Shown: one piece after another, positions 1-6,759 of the stretch
Layout: every line of letters begins with the position of its first letter
Position numbering within the stretch: position 1 is the first letter of the stretch
Assembly (NCBI GenBank): GCA_938029515.1
Contig: CALJAQ010000063.1
Span: forward strand, 1-11,015
Length of the DNA stretch: 11,015 bases
From: an uncultured Nitrososphaerales archaeon
Lineage (GTDB): Archaea; Thermoproteota; Nitrososphaeria; Nitrososphaerales; JAAOZN01
Direction: 5' to 3'
Notes under the pieces: model-generated
Told to the model about the DNA's origin: nothing
What the model saw: the letters and a program-made list of their open reading frames with translations, nothing else
The model's database searches: none
Made by a program: the position numbers and the translations under genes

Positions 1-776
1 CTGAAGAGTAGGTATCCTTCTGTGATGTCAAGTATTGTTTTAATCAGGTTTTTACCCTTACATGCGGCTTCCTTTATTGCTAAACCCAGCTTTATGCACT
101 TGGTGTAGCTTTCTGGCAACAAGGCTTTTTTTACTTCTTGACCCTGAAAAGCTTCTGCGAAGCCTACGCCTCCGCCTGAGTATTCAGCAAAGGAACGCAG
201 TATGTCTTCTAACCGCTTATAGTCAGATGCTCGTTTAATAAAGATTACGTCACCAAAATGTGAGGTAGCTACGGAGAGAGATGGGCGGAAGCCTCTTAGA
301 TTGAATAGATGCATATTCATTTCAGGCACTGAGCGCCCAGTAGGATCCCCATCTACTACAGGCAGATCTTCTTTCGCGGCTTGGTAGAGCGGTCTTAGAA
401 GCGCTCCTGGCCCCAGCTCAGCAGCCATGTAGGCGTCTGGTTTTCTCCCTAGATGTTTCTGAAGCTCGTTTACTGCTTGAGGTATCCATTTTTCTACAGG
501 CCATCTTTCCCATTTTAGAGGTATCTTTGTACCATATCTTTGCTCAAACCTCTTTTCTAGATCTTTCCTTACCCCACCTCCTATTTCAGCTGGGTTGAAC
601 ACCAGTGCGTCGTCTTTTAGCTCGTCTATTGAAATAAGTGTTGCCTGTAGGCCTTTGTTGGTTATCTGCTCTGCGATATGTAGCCCATCTTGTACTGAGC
701 CTCCTCCCCCTGTTGCGTAGATCGAAGCACCTAATACAAGCGCTTCTATTTCTTCCCCACTTAGCTTCTTTGGCAT
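1..776 (-). CDS. DUF917 family protein, C-terminus beyond the left edge
   Basis: The reading frame is open from an ATG at 776 to the left edge, giving about 258 residues with no stop. The protein begins MPKKLSGEEIEALVLGASIY, followed by a glycine-rich ATGGGGS turn (about residues 21-27). It continues with a GRKPDAYMAAELGPGALL stretch (about 109-126), then VVDGDPTGRSVPEMNMHLF (about 139-157), and later EAFQGQEVKKALLPESYTKC. This order matches DUF917 (COG3535), proteins of roughly 360 residues often found beside hydantoinase/oxoprolinase subunits; their biochemical role is poorly defined. Here no hydantoinase is visible. The start lies 13 nt after the ferritin stop on the same strand, so it is probably the last visible gene of the ubiD-ridA-ferritin cluster. 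There is no clear Shine-Dalgarno sequence before the ATG. The family call is firm; the function is unknown. Confidence 0.8.
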   Translation of the reverse strand, partial: MPKKLSGEEIEALVLGASIYATGGGGSVQDGLHIAEQITNKGLQATLISIDELKDDALVFNPAEIGGGVRKDLEKRFEQRYGTKIPLKWERWPVEKWIPQAVNELQKHLGRKPDAYMAAELGPGALLRPLYQAAKEDLPVVDGDPTGRSVPEMNMHLFNLRGFRPSLSVATSHFGDVIFIKRASDYKRLEDILRSFAEYSGGGVGFAEAFQGQEVKKALLPESYTKCIKLGLAIKEAACKGKNLIKTILDITEGYLLF

Positions 777-789
777 TTTCAGCCAGTCT

Positions 790-1284
790 TTACGACGGTT
801 TGCGTTCTCCTAGTTCTTTATCCGTTATTAGTAGGCCTACTATGTTTTCTCCTATTAATCTGAGTTTATGTAGTATACTGCTAAATGATGTCTCTTCTTC
901 CACCTGTTCTGAGACGAACCATTGCAACAAGTTTTCTGTCGCATAATCTTTTTCCCGCTGTGCCAGATCTACGATTTGATTTATCTTTCCCGTAACTTCG
1001 ACTTCATGTGAATATGCTGCTTCAAATGCTTCTAAGGGTGTCTTCCATTCTACTGGAGGTTGGTTTATCTGGTATAGTTTTACTCTCCCACCTCGCTCAA
1101 CTATATGCTCGTAGATCTTAAGTGCGTGCCTCTCTTCCTCCTTAGCTTGAACTTTCATCCAGTTAGCAAACCCTTTTAAGTTTATAGAATCGAAGTATGC
1201 TGCCATAGCCAAGTAAAGGTAGTATGAATATAGTTCAGAATTGAGCTGCTTGTTCAATTCTTCAACCATTCTGTCTGTGATCAT
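790..1284 (-). CDS. ftnA: non-haem ferritin (FtnA type)
   Basis: Cytosolic iron-storage protein of 164 residues that oxidises Fe(II) at a di-iron centre and stores it as a mineral in a 24-subunit cage. From the ATG at 1284, the ferroxidase residues fall at E17, E50, H53, E94 and Q127, the same numbers as in E. coli FtnA. The third-iron (C) site glutamates E49, E126, E129 and E130 are also present, and the tail has the usual DKELGER ending. A GTG at 1293 could add three residues (MIK), but it forms part of a GTGAT Shine-Dalgarno-like sequence 4 nt before the ATG, so I prefer the ATG. The gene sits 45 nt downstream of the ridA-like gene and 13 nt upstream of the DUF917 gene, so it is probably cotranscribed with them. 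No haem-binding methionine was looked for beyond the FtnA pattern; a bacterioferritin is less likely given the overall similarity to FtnA. Confidence 0.95.
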   Translation of the reverse strand: MITDRMVEELNKQLNSELYSYYLYLAMAAYFDSINLKGFANWMKVQAKEEERHALKIYEHIVERGGRVKLYQINQPPVEWKTPLEAFEAAYSHEVEVTGKINQIVDLAQREKDYATENLLQWFVSEQVEEETSFSSILHKLRLIGENIVGLLITDKELGERKPS

Positions 1285-1293
1285 CTTAATCAC
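1285..1293 (-). promoter_or_regulatory. Shine-Dalgarno-like GTGAT before ferritin
   Basis: Read on the minus strand, GTGATTAAG directly precedes the ATG at 1284. GTGAT matches part of the archaeal GGAGGTGATC consensus with a 4-nt spacer, which favours the ATG over the in-frame GTG at 1293 as the start. Confidence 0.4.
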
Positions 1294-1328
1294 ATTACTT
1301 TTCTACTATCATCCTAAAATCCTTTTCT

Positions 1329-1724
1329 TCACACGATGGCGATAGCTTCGACTTCAATCTTTAGCTGTGGTAGGGCTAGTCTGCTTACTTCTACGGCTGT
1401 CTGTGCTGGTAGGCCTCTTTTGAAGTATTTTCTCATCACTTCTGAGTATCGTTGAAGGTCTTTTATGTCGGTGAGGAAGACGGTTAGTTTTGATACATTT
1501 TCCATAGAAGCCTTTGCTTCTTTAAGTATTTGCCGCATGTTTTCGAAGGCCTGTTCTGTTTGCTTGTCTACGCTTTCGCTTACGATCTTACCTGACTGGT
1601 CGATACCTACTTGCCCTGCTACGAAGATAATTCTTTTGCCGCTGCAGGCTACGCCTTGCGAGAATAAGTATGGCTTTGAATTCCAAACCTTTTTCGGACT
1701 AAGGGTTCTTTTGACCATGCCCAT
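1329..1724 (-). CDS. RidA/YjgF/UK114-family protein without the canonical Arg
   Basis: A 131-residue protein of the trimeric RidA fold. Canonical RidA hydrolyses reactive enamines/imines such as 2-aminoacrylate formed by PLP enzymes. The sequence shows the family landmarks: a VAGQVG strand (about 35-40), the helix with the EQAFENMRQIL pattern (57-67), SKLTVFLTDIKDL (78-90) and the C-terminal AVEVSRL then KIEVEAIAIV, with the conserved E124. However, the family PARxAVEV motif reads PAQTAVEV: Q108 (codon 1401-1403) replaces the arginine that binds the substrate carboxylate (R105 in E. coli RidA). It is therefore more likely a Rid-family member outside the classical deaminases. ATGs at 1724 and 1718 are both usable starts. 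It lies 26 nt downstream of the UbiD-family gene on the same strand. Confidence 0.85.
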   Translation of the reverse strand: MGMVKRTLSPKKVWNSKPYLFSQGVACSGKRIIFVAGQVGIDQSGKIVSESVDKQTEQAFENMRQILKEAKASMENVSKLTVFLTDIKDLQRYSEVMRKYFKRGLPAQTAVEVSRLALPQLKIEVEAIAIV

Positions 1725-1750
1725 AATCTGGGCAGAGTGGGCTGATAAAG

Positions 1751-3076
1751 TTACATGTAATCTTCCAGCTTTATCGACTCCACGTTTGGTATGCGTCTTC
1801 TACGATATTCTTCTTTTGCATATAGAGGCGCTGTAGCGTCTATCCCAACCTTCGTTTGATGTAGGTTATGTGGGTCTCTTGGGAAGCCTCTTGCTTGAGG
1901 TATCGTGAAGAGGCCTGTGTCTGGTTTGCTTCTGGTGGCTATAGCCCACCATACGTCGCTCAGGTTGTATACATCAACATCTTCGTCTACCACTACGCAG
2001 TATTTTAGCCAGTAATATGCTCCGAAGGCGGTCATAGCTACATTTTTTGGCTCACCCTCGAACTTCTTTTTAATTGAAATTACGCAGTTGAATAGATTTG
2101 TCGTTAGGCTAACGGCTTTGACCTCTGAGCCTGTTTCCTTTACCGCTTTGTAGACTAGAGATTCTCTTGAGAGAGCCAATAAGGTGGTATCTTCGACTGT
2201 GCCGGCAAGAATTGTTTGATATATAGGGTTGCGTCTATGTGTTATAGCCTTCAGCTTGAATACGTGGTTACGCGCTGGCGGCACGTAAAACTGCATGAAA
2301 TCTCCGTATGGCCCCTCTTCCTCCCTTACGTTAGCTAAGACCTCACCTTCTAAAACGATTTCAGCATCAGCTGGCACTTCAAGATCTATCGTCTTGCACC
2401 TAACTAGCCTCAGAGGCTCTCTTCTCAATGCGCCAGCCAACGCGAAGTGGTCCACGTTATAGGGCAGAGTTGTTGAGCCAGCCAACATTTCTGCTGGGTG
2501 ATTACCTATTACTACCGCCACCTCTAGATTCCTACCTCTAGATTCTGCCTTGCTGTGTATGATGCCTAGGTGCTGGGGAGGCATCATCCTTATCCCTAAC
2601 CTCTGTCCTCCTTTGAGCTGCATTCTGTTGAATGAGGCGTTTCTGTAGCCTGTCTCTGGGTCTTTTGCCACTGCTATACCTGCAGTTATGTACGGTCCAG
2701 CATCGAGTTCGCTATGTGTAACTATGGGCAGCATCTCTGCGGTAGCGTCTTCGCCTACCTTTACCACCTCTTGCACCGCACCTTGATCCACTATCTTGGC
2801 TTCGATGAAGTTTGAGCTTCGTTTGACATACTCTTCAAGTAGCTGCTCTTCATCTGTATCCAATGCTAGAGCGAGCATACGTCTTGAGCCTACAACATTG
2901 CTAACTACTGGTATGCTTGAATCTGAAACGTTTTCAAAGAGTATCGCTTTACCTATCTTCTGAGCTTTAACTATGAGAGCTGCTAACTCGAACCTTCTGT
3001 TAACAGCCTTCTTAACTCTTATGAGAAGACCTTTCTCTTCAAGCAGATCGATGAAACCCCTAAGATCTTTAGGCAT
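1751..3076 (-). CDS. UbiD-family prenylated-FMN decarboxylase
   Basis: A 441-residue enzyme of the UbiD family, which uses prenylated FMN and Mn to (de)carboxylate unsaturated or aromatic acids. Numbered from the ATG at 3076, the cofactor and catalytic residues line up with the fungal Fdc1 and E. coli UbiD patterns: N146 and R151 (NASFNR), H169, a metal-binding glutamate around E220 (RREPLR), and the E254-GPYG-D259 pair. The C-terminal GIDAT (411-415) is also conserved. A TTG at 3091 would add five residues, but it lies only about 10 nt from a TATA-like box. The ATG lies 25 nt from the box centre and begins the usual MPKDLRGFIDLLEEKG. It is the first gene of the ubiD-ridA-ferritin-DUF917 cluster. 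The length and archaeal origin allow the anhydromevalonate-phosphate decarboxylase of the modified archaeal mevalonate pathway, but I cannot assign the substrate. The UbiX partner that makes the cofactor is not in this window. Confidence 0.93.
   Translation of the reverse strand: MPKDLRGFIDLLEEKGLLIRVKKAVNRRFELAALIVKAQKIGKAILFENVSDSSIPVVSNVVGSRRMLALALDTDEEQLLEEYVKRSSNFIEAKIVDQGAVQEVVKVGEDATAEMLPIVTHSELDAGPYITAGIAVAKDPETGYRNASFNRMQLKGGQRLGIRMMPPQHLGIIHSKAESRGRNLEVAVVIGNHPAEMLAGSTTLPYNVDHFALAGALRREPLRLVRCKTIDLEVPADAEIVLEGEVLANVREEEGPYGDFMQFYVPPARNHVFKLKAITHRRNPIYQTILAGTVEDTTLLALSRESLVYKAVKETGSEVKAVSLTTNLFNCVISIKKKFEGEPKNVAMTAFGAYYWLKYCVVVDEDVDVYNLSDVWWAIATRSKPDTGLFTIPQARGFPRDPHNLHQTKVGIDATAPLYAKEEYRRRRIPNVESIKLEDYM
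2520..2545. repeat. 12-bp direct repeat inside the ubiD-family gene
   Basis: ACCTCTAGATTC occurs at 2520-2531 and again at 2534-2545, a 14-nt period, each copy containing TCTAGA. The period is not a multiple of three, so the copies are read in different frames (protein ESRGRNLEV). The protein is continuous and of normal family length here, so this may be chance. Confidence 0.6.
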
Positions 3077-3129
3077 AGTGGAATAAATCAAAAGACATAT
3101 ATTTATTATCTCCTTCTAGTGAGGATGAA
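3077..3129. promoter_or_regulatory. divergent promoter region with a shared TATA-like element
   Basis: The 53-nt gap between the UbiD-family gene (-) and the SdpI-like gene (+) contains ATATATTTATTAT at about 3097-3109. Its centre lies about 25 nt from the minus-strand ATG (3076) and about 27 nt from the plus-strand ATG (3130), the usual distance between an archaeal TATA box and the transcription start. Both mRNAs could therefore be leaderless and driven from one element. Confidence 0.5.
3121..3124 (+). promoter_or_regulatory. possible Shine-Dalgarno sequence GAGG
   Basis: GAGG lies 5 nt before the ATG at 3130, within GAGGATGA. It supports this start if the transcript begins upstream; if the mRNA is leaderless, as the TATA spacing suggests, the match is coincidental. 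Confidence 0.35.
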
Positions 3130-3774
3130 ATGAAGATTGTTGTAGCTATGAGTGTTGCTCTGCTTGCCGCATCTTTCCTGCTCTCAGTCTTCACTTTCCC
3201 ATATATGCCGGATATGGTGGCTTCACATTGGAATGCTGCTGGAGAGGTTGACGGCTACTTGCCTAAGTTTTGGGGAGCTTTCCTCCTTCCTTTAATTACC
3301 GTTGGCCTCTATCTGCTCTTCGTAGCCATACCTCGTATTGACCCGCTAAAGGATAATATTATGCGGTTTATAGGCTACTATAACGGGTTTATCTTGGTGA
3401 TGCTTGCATTTATGTTAGTTGTGCATATTCAAGTTATCTTCTGGAGTCTAGGGTTTACGGTTAATCCTAATATAGTGATGCCTATAGGAGTGGGTGCACT
3501 CTTCATGTACATTGGAGTGATGCTCAGTAGGGCTAAGAGGAATTGGTTCATCGGTATTCGAACACCTTGGACTCTGAGCAGCGATGCAGTCTGGGATAAG
3601 ACCCATAGAATCGGTGGACGCCTCTTTATTATGGTTGGTGCGCTCTCACTCATTGGCGTGCTCTTACCGCAATATGCGTATCTCTTCATTCTCCTCCCAG
3701 TCTTAGCCGTATCCTTTTACACCATACTCTACTCTTATGTCATCTATCAGAGGGATATTAAGAAGGTTGGTTAG
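3130..3774 (+). CDS. SdpI/DUF1648-family membrane protein
   Basis: A 214-residue integral membrane protein with about six predicted helices, near residues 1-23, 47-68, 83-106, 114-132, 163-180 and 182-205. The N-terminal DUF1648 signature is visible between the first two helices (SHWNAAGEVDGY, 32-43, then a K and FLLP). The SdpI signature is also visible: KRNWFIGIRTPWTLSSDAVW (136-155) and the following HRIGGRLF. In Bacillus subtilis, SdpI is the immunity protein and signal sensor for the SdpC toxin. No sdpC-like toxin or ArsR-type SdpR repressor is present here, so the archaeal role is unknown. The gene is transcribed away from the UbiD-family gene and ends 6 nt before the stop of the convergent acetyltransferase gene. 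Confidence 0.88.
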   Translation: MKIVVAMSVALLAASFLLSVFTFPYMPDMVASHWNAAGEVDGYLPKFWGAFLLPLITVGLYLLFVAIPRIDPLKDNIMRFIGYYNGFILVMLAFMLVVHIQVIFWSLGFTVNPNIVMPIGVGALFMYIGVMLSRAKRNWFIGIRTPWTLSSDAVWDKTHRIGGRLFIMVGALSLIGVLLPQYAYLFILLPVLAVSFYTILYSYVIYQRDIKKVG

Positions 3775-3780
3775 AAGGGT

Positions 3781-4332
3781 TTAGTCGATTGGTTGATTTC
3801 GGCCGCTAGGTAGCTCGAGGATCATTCTGATAACTCCTAATTCAGACGTGCTGTATTTGAAGCCCAGCTTCTCACCTACGTGTATCATAATTCTGTTATC
3901 TGGGAGGCAGTAGATCTTGAGCTTCTTTAAACCCATCTTCTCCCCCTCACGTATCAATTCACTTACTAACGCTGTCCCTAAACCTTTATTTTGCCAACGG
4001 TCATGGACCACGATACCTATCTCTCCAATATTGCCTTCTATGTATATGCGCGCATCAGCTACTATCTTCACACCATCTCCTCTACTGAGCACGCCTACTA
4101 AAGCTACCTCATCTTTTCTACTTATTGCCGCCATCTTCTTCGCCTCCTCCAGACTCAGCTGACCTCTAAATACGAAGAAGCGGTTATAGATTGTATCTTG
4201 CGACAGAGAGTTATACATTTCAAGCAGCCCTAGGGCATCATCTAACTCCACATATCTGATCTTCACCTTTGAACCGTCTTTAAGCTCAACATTCTTGACA
4301 AATCCCCCCTCTGCAGACTCCAGACCGCTCAA
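3781..4332 (-). CDS. GNAT-family N-acetyltransferase, Pat-like
   Basis: A 183-residue acetyl-CoA-dependent acetyltransferase. The core has an N-terminal strand VKIRYVE (23-29) followed by a helix with NSLSQDTIYNRFF (41-53). The acetyl-CoA pyrophosphate-binding loop is Q114-N-K-G117-L-G119 in motif A, and a NRIMIHVGEKLGFKY tail (146-160) completes the fold. The pattern of LSxxTxYxRFF followed by LSLEEAKKMA resembles archaeal Pat (which acetylates Alba and acyl-CoA synthetases) and the GNAT domain fused to ADP-forming acetyl-CoA synthetases, so a lysine acetyltransferase is the best guess; the substrate is not proven. The start is uncertain: the TTG at 4332 lies 27-28 nt from a TATA-like TATAACTT (leaderless), while a GTG at 4266 would cut the first 22 residues. 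It converges on the SdpI-like gene. Confidence 0.88.
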   Translation of the reverse strand: MSGLESAEGGFVKNVELKDGSKVKIRYVELDDALGLLEMYNSLSQDTIYNRFFVFRGQLSLEEAKKMAAISRKDEVALVGVLSRGDGVKIVADARIYIEGNIGEIGIVVHDRWQNKGLGTALVSELIREGEKMGLKKLKIYCLPDNRIMIHVGEKLGFKYSTSELGVIRMILELPSGRNQPID

Positions 4333-4341
4333 GATATACAG

Positions 4342-4363
4342 AATTTATACACTTGAAGTTATA
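4342..4363 (-). promoter_or_regulatory. TATA-like boxes upstream of the acetyltransferase gene
   Basis: On the minus strand TATAACTT (4363-4356) is centred about 27 nt before the TTG start at 4332, and a second TATAAATT lies at 4349-4342. The first fits a leaderless transcript from the TTG. The second would start transcription near 4320, inside the assigned coding region. The rest of the 4333-4447 gap shows no clear promoter for the plus-strand gene. Confidence 0.4.
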
Positions 4364-4447
4364 GAAAAGTTGGCGATACGTTGCCTTGATGCCCATTGGT
4401 AAGGGAAAGGTTTTTGAACAACACCTAAGGCGGTATATTTGGGGCTT

Positions 4448-5263
4448 ATGCCGCTACCTCTATCTGACATATTAGTTGGTTTTGTGCTTATCTCTATTCT
4501 CTCCTATCTGGCTTTCAAACTAAAAGCCCTTAATCGAAGCGGTACTTTCGCATCCGCAGTAATAGGTGTGATAATTCTAGTTGGCTCAGGTAGCTGGAGC
4601 TGGTTGATTATCATCATAATCTTCTTCGCCGCCGCCTCATTCTTTACACATTTCAAGTACACATTCAAGCGCAGCATAGGTGCGGCAGAAGCTAGAAGAG
4701 GTGCGAGAAGCTGGGTCAACGTAGCGTCGAATGGTGGAGCAGCAGCGCTTTTTGCCGCAGCTGAATACGTGTTTGGAGGAGATATCTTCGCCGCAGCTTT
4801 TCTCGGTGTAGTAGCAACAGCAGCTTCAGATACGCTTGCAACAGAGGTTGGGTTGCTCAGCAGAATGAAGCCTCGTCTTATAATATCTCTTCGCCGTCAA
4901 GTCGAACCTGGGACGTCAGGTGGTGTTACGCCTTTAGGTACTAGCATGGCTGTGGTTGGTGCTTTGATTATCGGTTTGGCAGCTGCTGCATTGGGTTTCT
5001 TTGACGGAGCTGTGTTTAAGGTTGTTGCTGTAGCAGCTGTAGGTGGAGTATTAGGTTCGATAGGCGACAGCTTGTTAGGCGCTCTCCTGCAGGAGAGGTA
5101 TAGGTGTGTAGTCTGCGGCAAGGTTGTTGAGCATCCTACGCATCACGGCTCTAAAGGGCTCTTTGTATCTGGCATCCGAGGGTTAGATAACAATCTCGTA
5201 AACCTCACTTCTACATTAATTGGTGCAGTCATAAGTATAACTGTGTTTACGCTGATGGGTTAA
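4448..5263 (+). CDS. DUF92-family membrane protein (VTE6-like)
   Basis: A 271-residue polytopic membrane protein, rich in Ala/Gly/Ile/Val, of the DUF92 family (COG1836). Conserved landmarks: LNRSGTFASAVIG after the first helix, the SNGG turn, SDTLATEVG (D128, E133), PGTSGGVTPLGT (from P154), GSIGD (D207), and near the end LDNNLVNL. A small metal-site-like loop lies before the last helix: C220, C223, H229, H232 and H233 in a CVVCGK...HPTHH arrangement, as in other DUF92 members. The plant member VTE6 is a phytyl-phosphate kinase, so a polyprenyl-phosphate kinase role is possible but unproven in archaea. The ATG at 4448 is preferred over a TTG at 4439. Its stop codon overlaps that of the convergent glyS in a shared TTAA. 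Confidence 0.88.
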   Translation: MPLPLSDILVGFVLISILSYLAFKLKALNRSGTFASAVIGVIILVGSGSWSWLIIIIIFFAAASFFTHFKYTFKRSIGAAEARRGARSWVNVASNGGAAALFAAAEYVFGGDIFAAAFLGVVATAASDTLATEVGLLSRMKPRLIISLRRQVEPGTSGGVTPLGTSMAVVGALIIGLAAAALGFFDGAVFKVVAVAAVGGVLGSIGDSLLGALLQERYRCVVCGKVVEHPTHHGSKGLFVSGIRGLDNNLVNLTSTLIGAVISITVFTLMG

Positions 5264-6720
5264 GATGGGTAGGTGTAGATTCTACGGTGCAGCTCCTGCT
5301 CTAACTCACTTATCCTCACCCTATCCTGTGTCATGGTGTCTCTGTCTCTAATCGTCACTGTGCTGTCTTCGAGAGTCTGATAATCTACTGTGATGCAGAG
5401 AGGGGTGCCTATCTCATCCATCCTCCTATATCTCCTCCCTATGCTGCCTGATTCATCGTAAAATGCGTCAAAACTCAGTTTGATCTTCGAATAGATCTGC
5501 TTCGCCACCTCTGGGAGACCACCCCTAGTTACAAGTGGGAAGACTCCTACTTGGATGGGTGCAAGATAGGGTTTAAGGCGCATAACCGTCCTCCCACCTT
5601 CAACTGCAAGAGAGTGCTCTATTATAGCGTAGATGCTCCTATCAACACCCATCGAAAGCTCAAAGATGTTTGGTAGAACAGCTCTATCACCGTCCAACAC
5701 AGTCATGTCCTTCTTACTTGCTTTAGAGTGGCCTGATAGGTCGTAGTCACCCCTGTGGTTGCAAGCAACCAATTCAACCCAGCCTAAGCTGGTCTCTACT
5801 TCAAAGTCGAAGGCTGAACAAGCGTAGAATGCTTTCTCAACATCACTGAGCCTCCTAAAGCGGCTCCTCTTAACATCTAAACCTGCGTATCGGTAGAACT
5901 GCTGGAGGATGGTTAGGTAGTAGGCGATTAGCCTATTTGGCAGATAGCCCTTTTCTAACGCCTCTGCTGCGGTAATCTCCTCGACACACCCATCTTCTAA
6001 TGCAAGCCTTAGAACTTCAGACTTTACCGCATCAAACTTTTCGAATTCATCAGCCTTATGCGGGTTAAAGAAGACCTCTATCTCAGCTTGATAGAACTCT
6101 CTTAACCTCAAAATGCTCTGCCTCGGGGATATCTCGTTACGGAAACTCTTACCGTATTGTGCAAATGCAATAGGCAGCTTACAACGCATAACCTTAAAGA
6201 GCCTTGGGAAGTCAACGAATATACTCTGGCAGGTTTCAGGTCTAAGATAGGCTTCTTCACCCGAGGGGCCTACATCAACCTTAAACATCATGTTGAATCT
6301 ACGCACACTCCCAAAGTTTCCACCGCAGCTGGGGCATCGGATATCTTTAGATAATATGAGGTGGTCTAGTTCAGAGTTAGGTATCCGTTCTGGTATGATC
6401 TTTCCCGTCTTCTCTTGTATAAGCCTATCAGCTCTAAGAGTTAGGTTGCATTTTGTACAGCTTACGATAGGGTCTTCGAAGCCTGCTAGGTGCCCAGATG
6501 CCACGAATACGCTTTTAGGCATAATCTGACACCCGTCTATTTCAACCATGTTGTCCCGTCTAACCAAGTATCTTCTCCAAATTTCAACATACTTATTCTT
6601 GAGGGCTACACCCATAGGCCCATAATCCCAGAAGCCTGCTAACGCATCAGAGTAGATCTCTGAGCTGGGTAGCAAGAAGCCCCGCTCAAGCATCAGCCTT
6701 ATGATCTCCTCGTAGTTCAT
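5260..6720 (-). CDS. glyS: glycyl-tRNA synthetase, archaeal/eukaryotic type
   Basis: A 486-residue class II aminoacyl-tRNA synthetase (homodimeric type) that charges tRNA-Gly. In order: the N-terminal LAGFWDYGPMGVALKNK (28-44, motif 1 region); a zinc-binding pair, C88-x2-C91 and C129-x2-C132; a glycine/ATP-site motif RPETCQSIFVDF (160-171); motif 2 KSFRNEISPRQSILRLREF (191-209); the YDLSGH element (326-331); motif 3 with GVDR (358-361); and a C-terminal anticodon-binding domain (about 388-480, with EIGTPLCITVDYQTLE). At 486 residues it is shorter than the roughly 570-residue archaeal enzymes I know. Several usually fixed positions differ: RPETC instead of RPETA, and ELSMGVDR instead of EPSFGIDR. 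The ATG at 6720 is preferred over a TTG at 6723. It follows the zinc-ribbon gene by 39 nt and may be cotranscribed with it. Confidence 0.97.
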   Translation of the reverse strand: MNYEEIIRLMLERGFLLPSSEIYSDALAGFWDYGPMGVALKNKYVEIWRRYLVRRDNMVEIDGCQIMPKSVFVASGHLAGFEDPIVSCTKCNLTLRADRLIQEKTGKIIPERIPNSELDHLILSKDIRCPSCGGNFGSVRRFNMMFKVDVGPSGEEAYLRPETCQSIFVDFPRLFKVMRCKLPIAFAQYGKSFRNEISPRQSILRLREFYQAEIEVFFNPHKADEFEKFDAVKSEVLRLALEDGCVEEITAAEALEKGYLPNRLIAYYLTILQQFYRYAGLDVKRSRFRRLSDVEKAFYACSAFDFEVETSLGWVELVACNHRGDYDLSGHSKASKKDMTVLDGDRAVLPNIFELSMGVDRSIYAIIEHSLAVEGGRTVMRLKPYLAPIQVGVFPLVTRGGLPEVAKQIYSKIKLSFDAFYDESGSIGRRYRRMDEIGTPLCITVDYQTLEDSTVTIRDRDTMTQDRVRISELEQELHRRIYTYPS

Positions 6721-6759
6721 CAACGCAAGTGTTGGTTAAGACTAGTTTCTTAAGGCTAT

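Noticed and set aside
638..946. Plus-strand reading frame of 102 codons
   Set aside because: It lies antisense to the DUF917 and ferritin genes, whose proteins are clearly conserved, and its own protein has no recognisable features.
4303..4311. GAGGGGGGA as a Shine-Dalgarno sequence for a later acetyltransferase start
   Set aside because: It lies about 37 nt before the next usable in-frame start (GTG at 4266), too far, and the ATG close behind it is out of frame.
6736..6753. TTAAG/CTTAA inverted repeat before glyS as a terminator or operator
   Set aside because: The arms are only 5 bp with an 8-nt loop and no T tract follows, so chance is likely.
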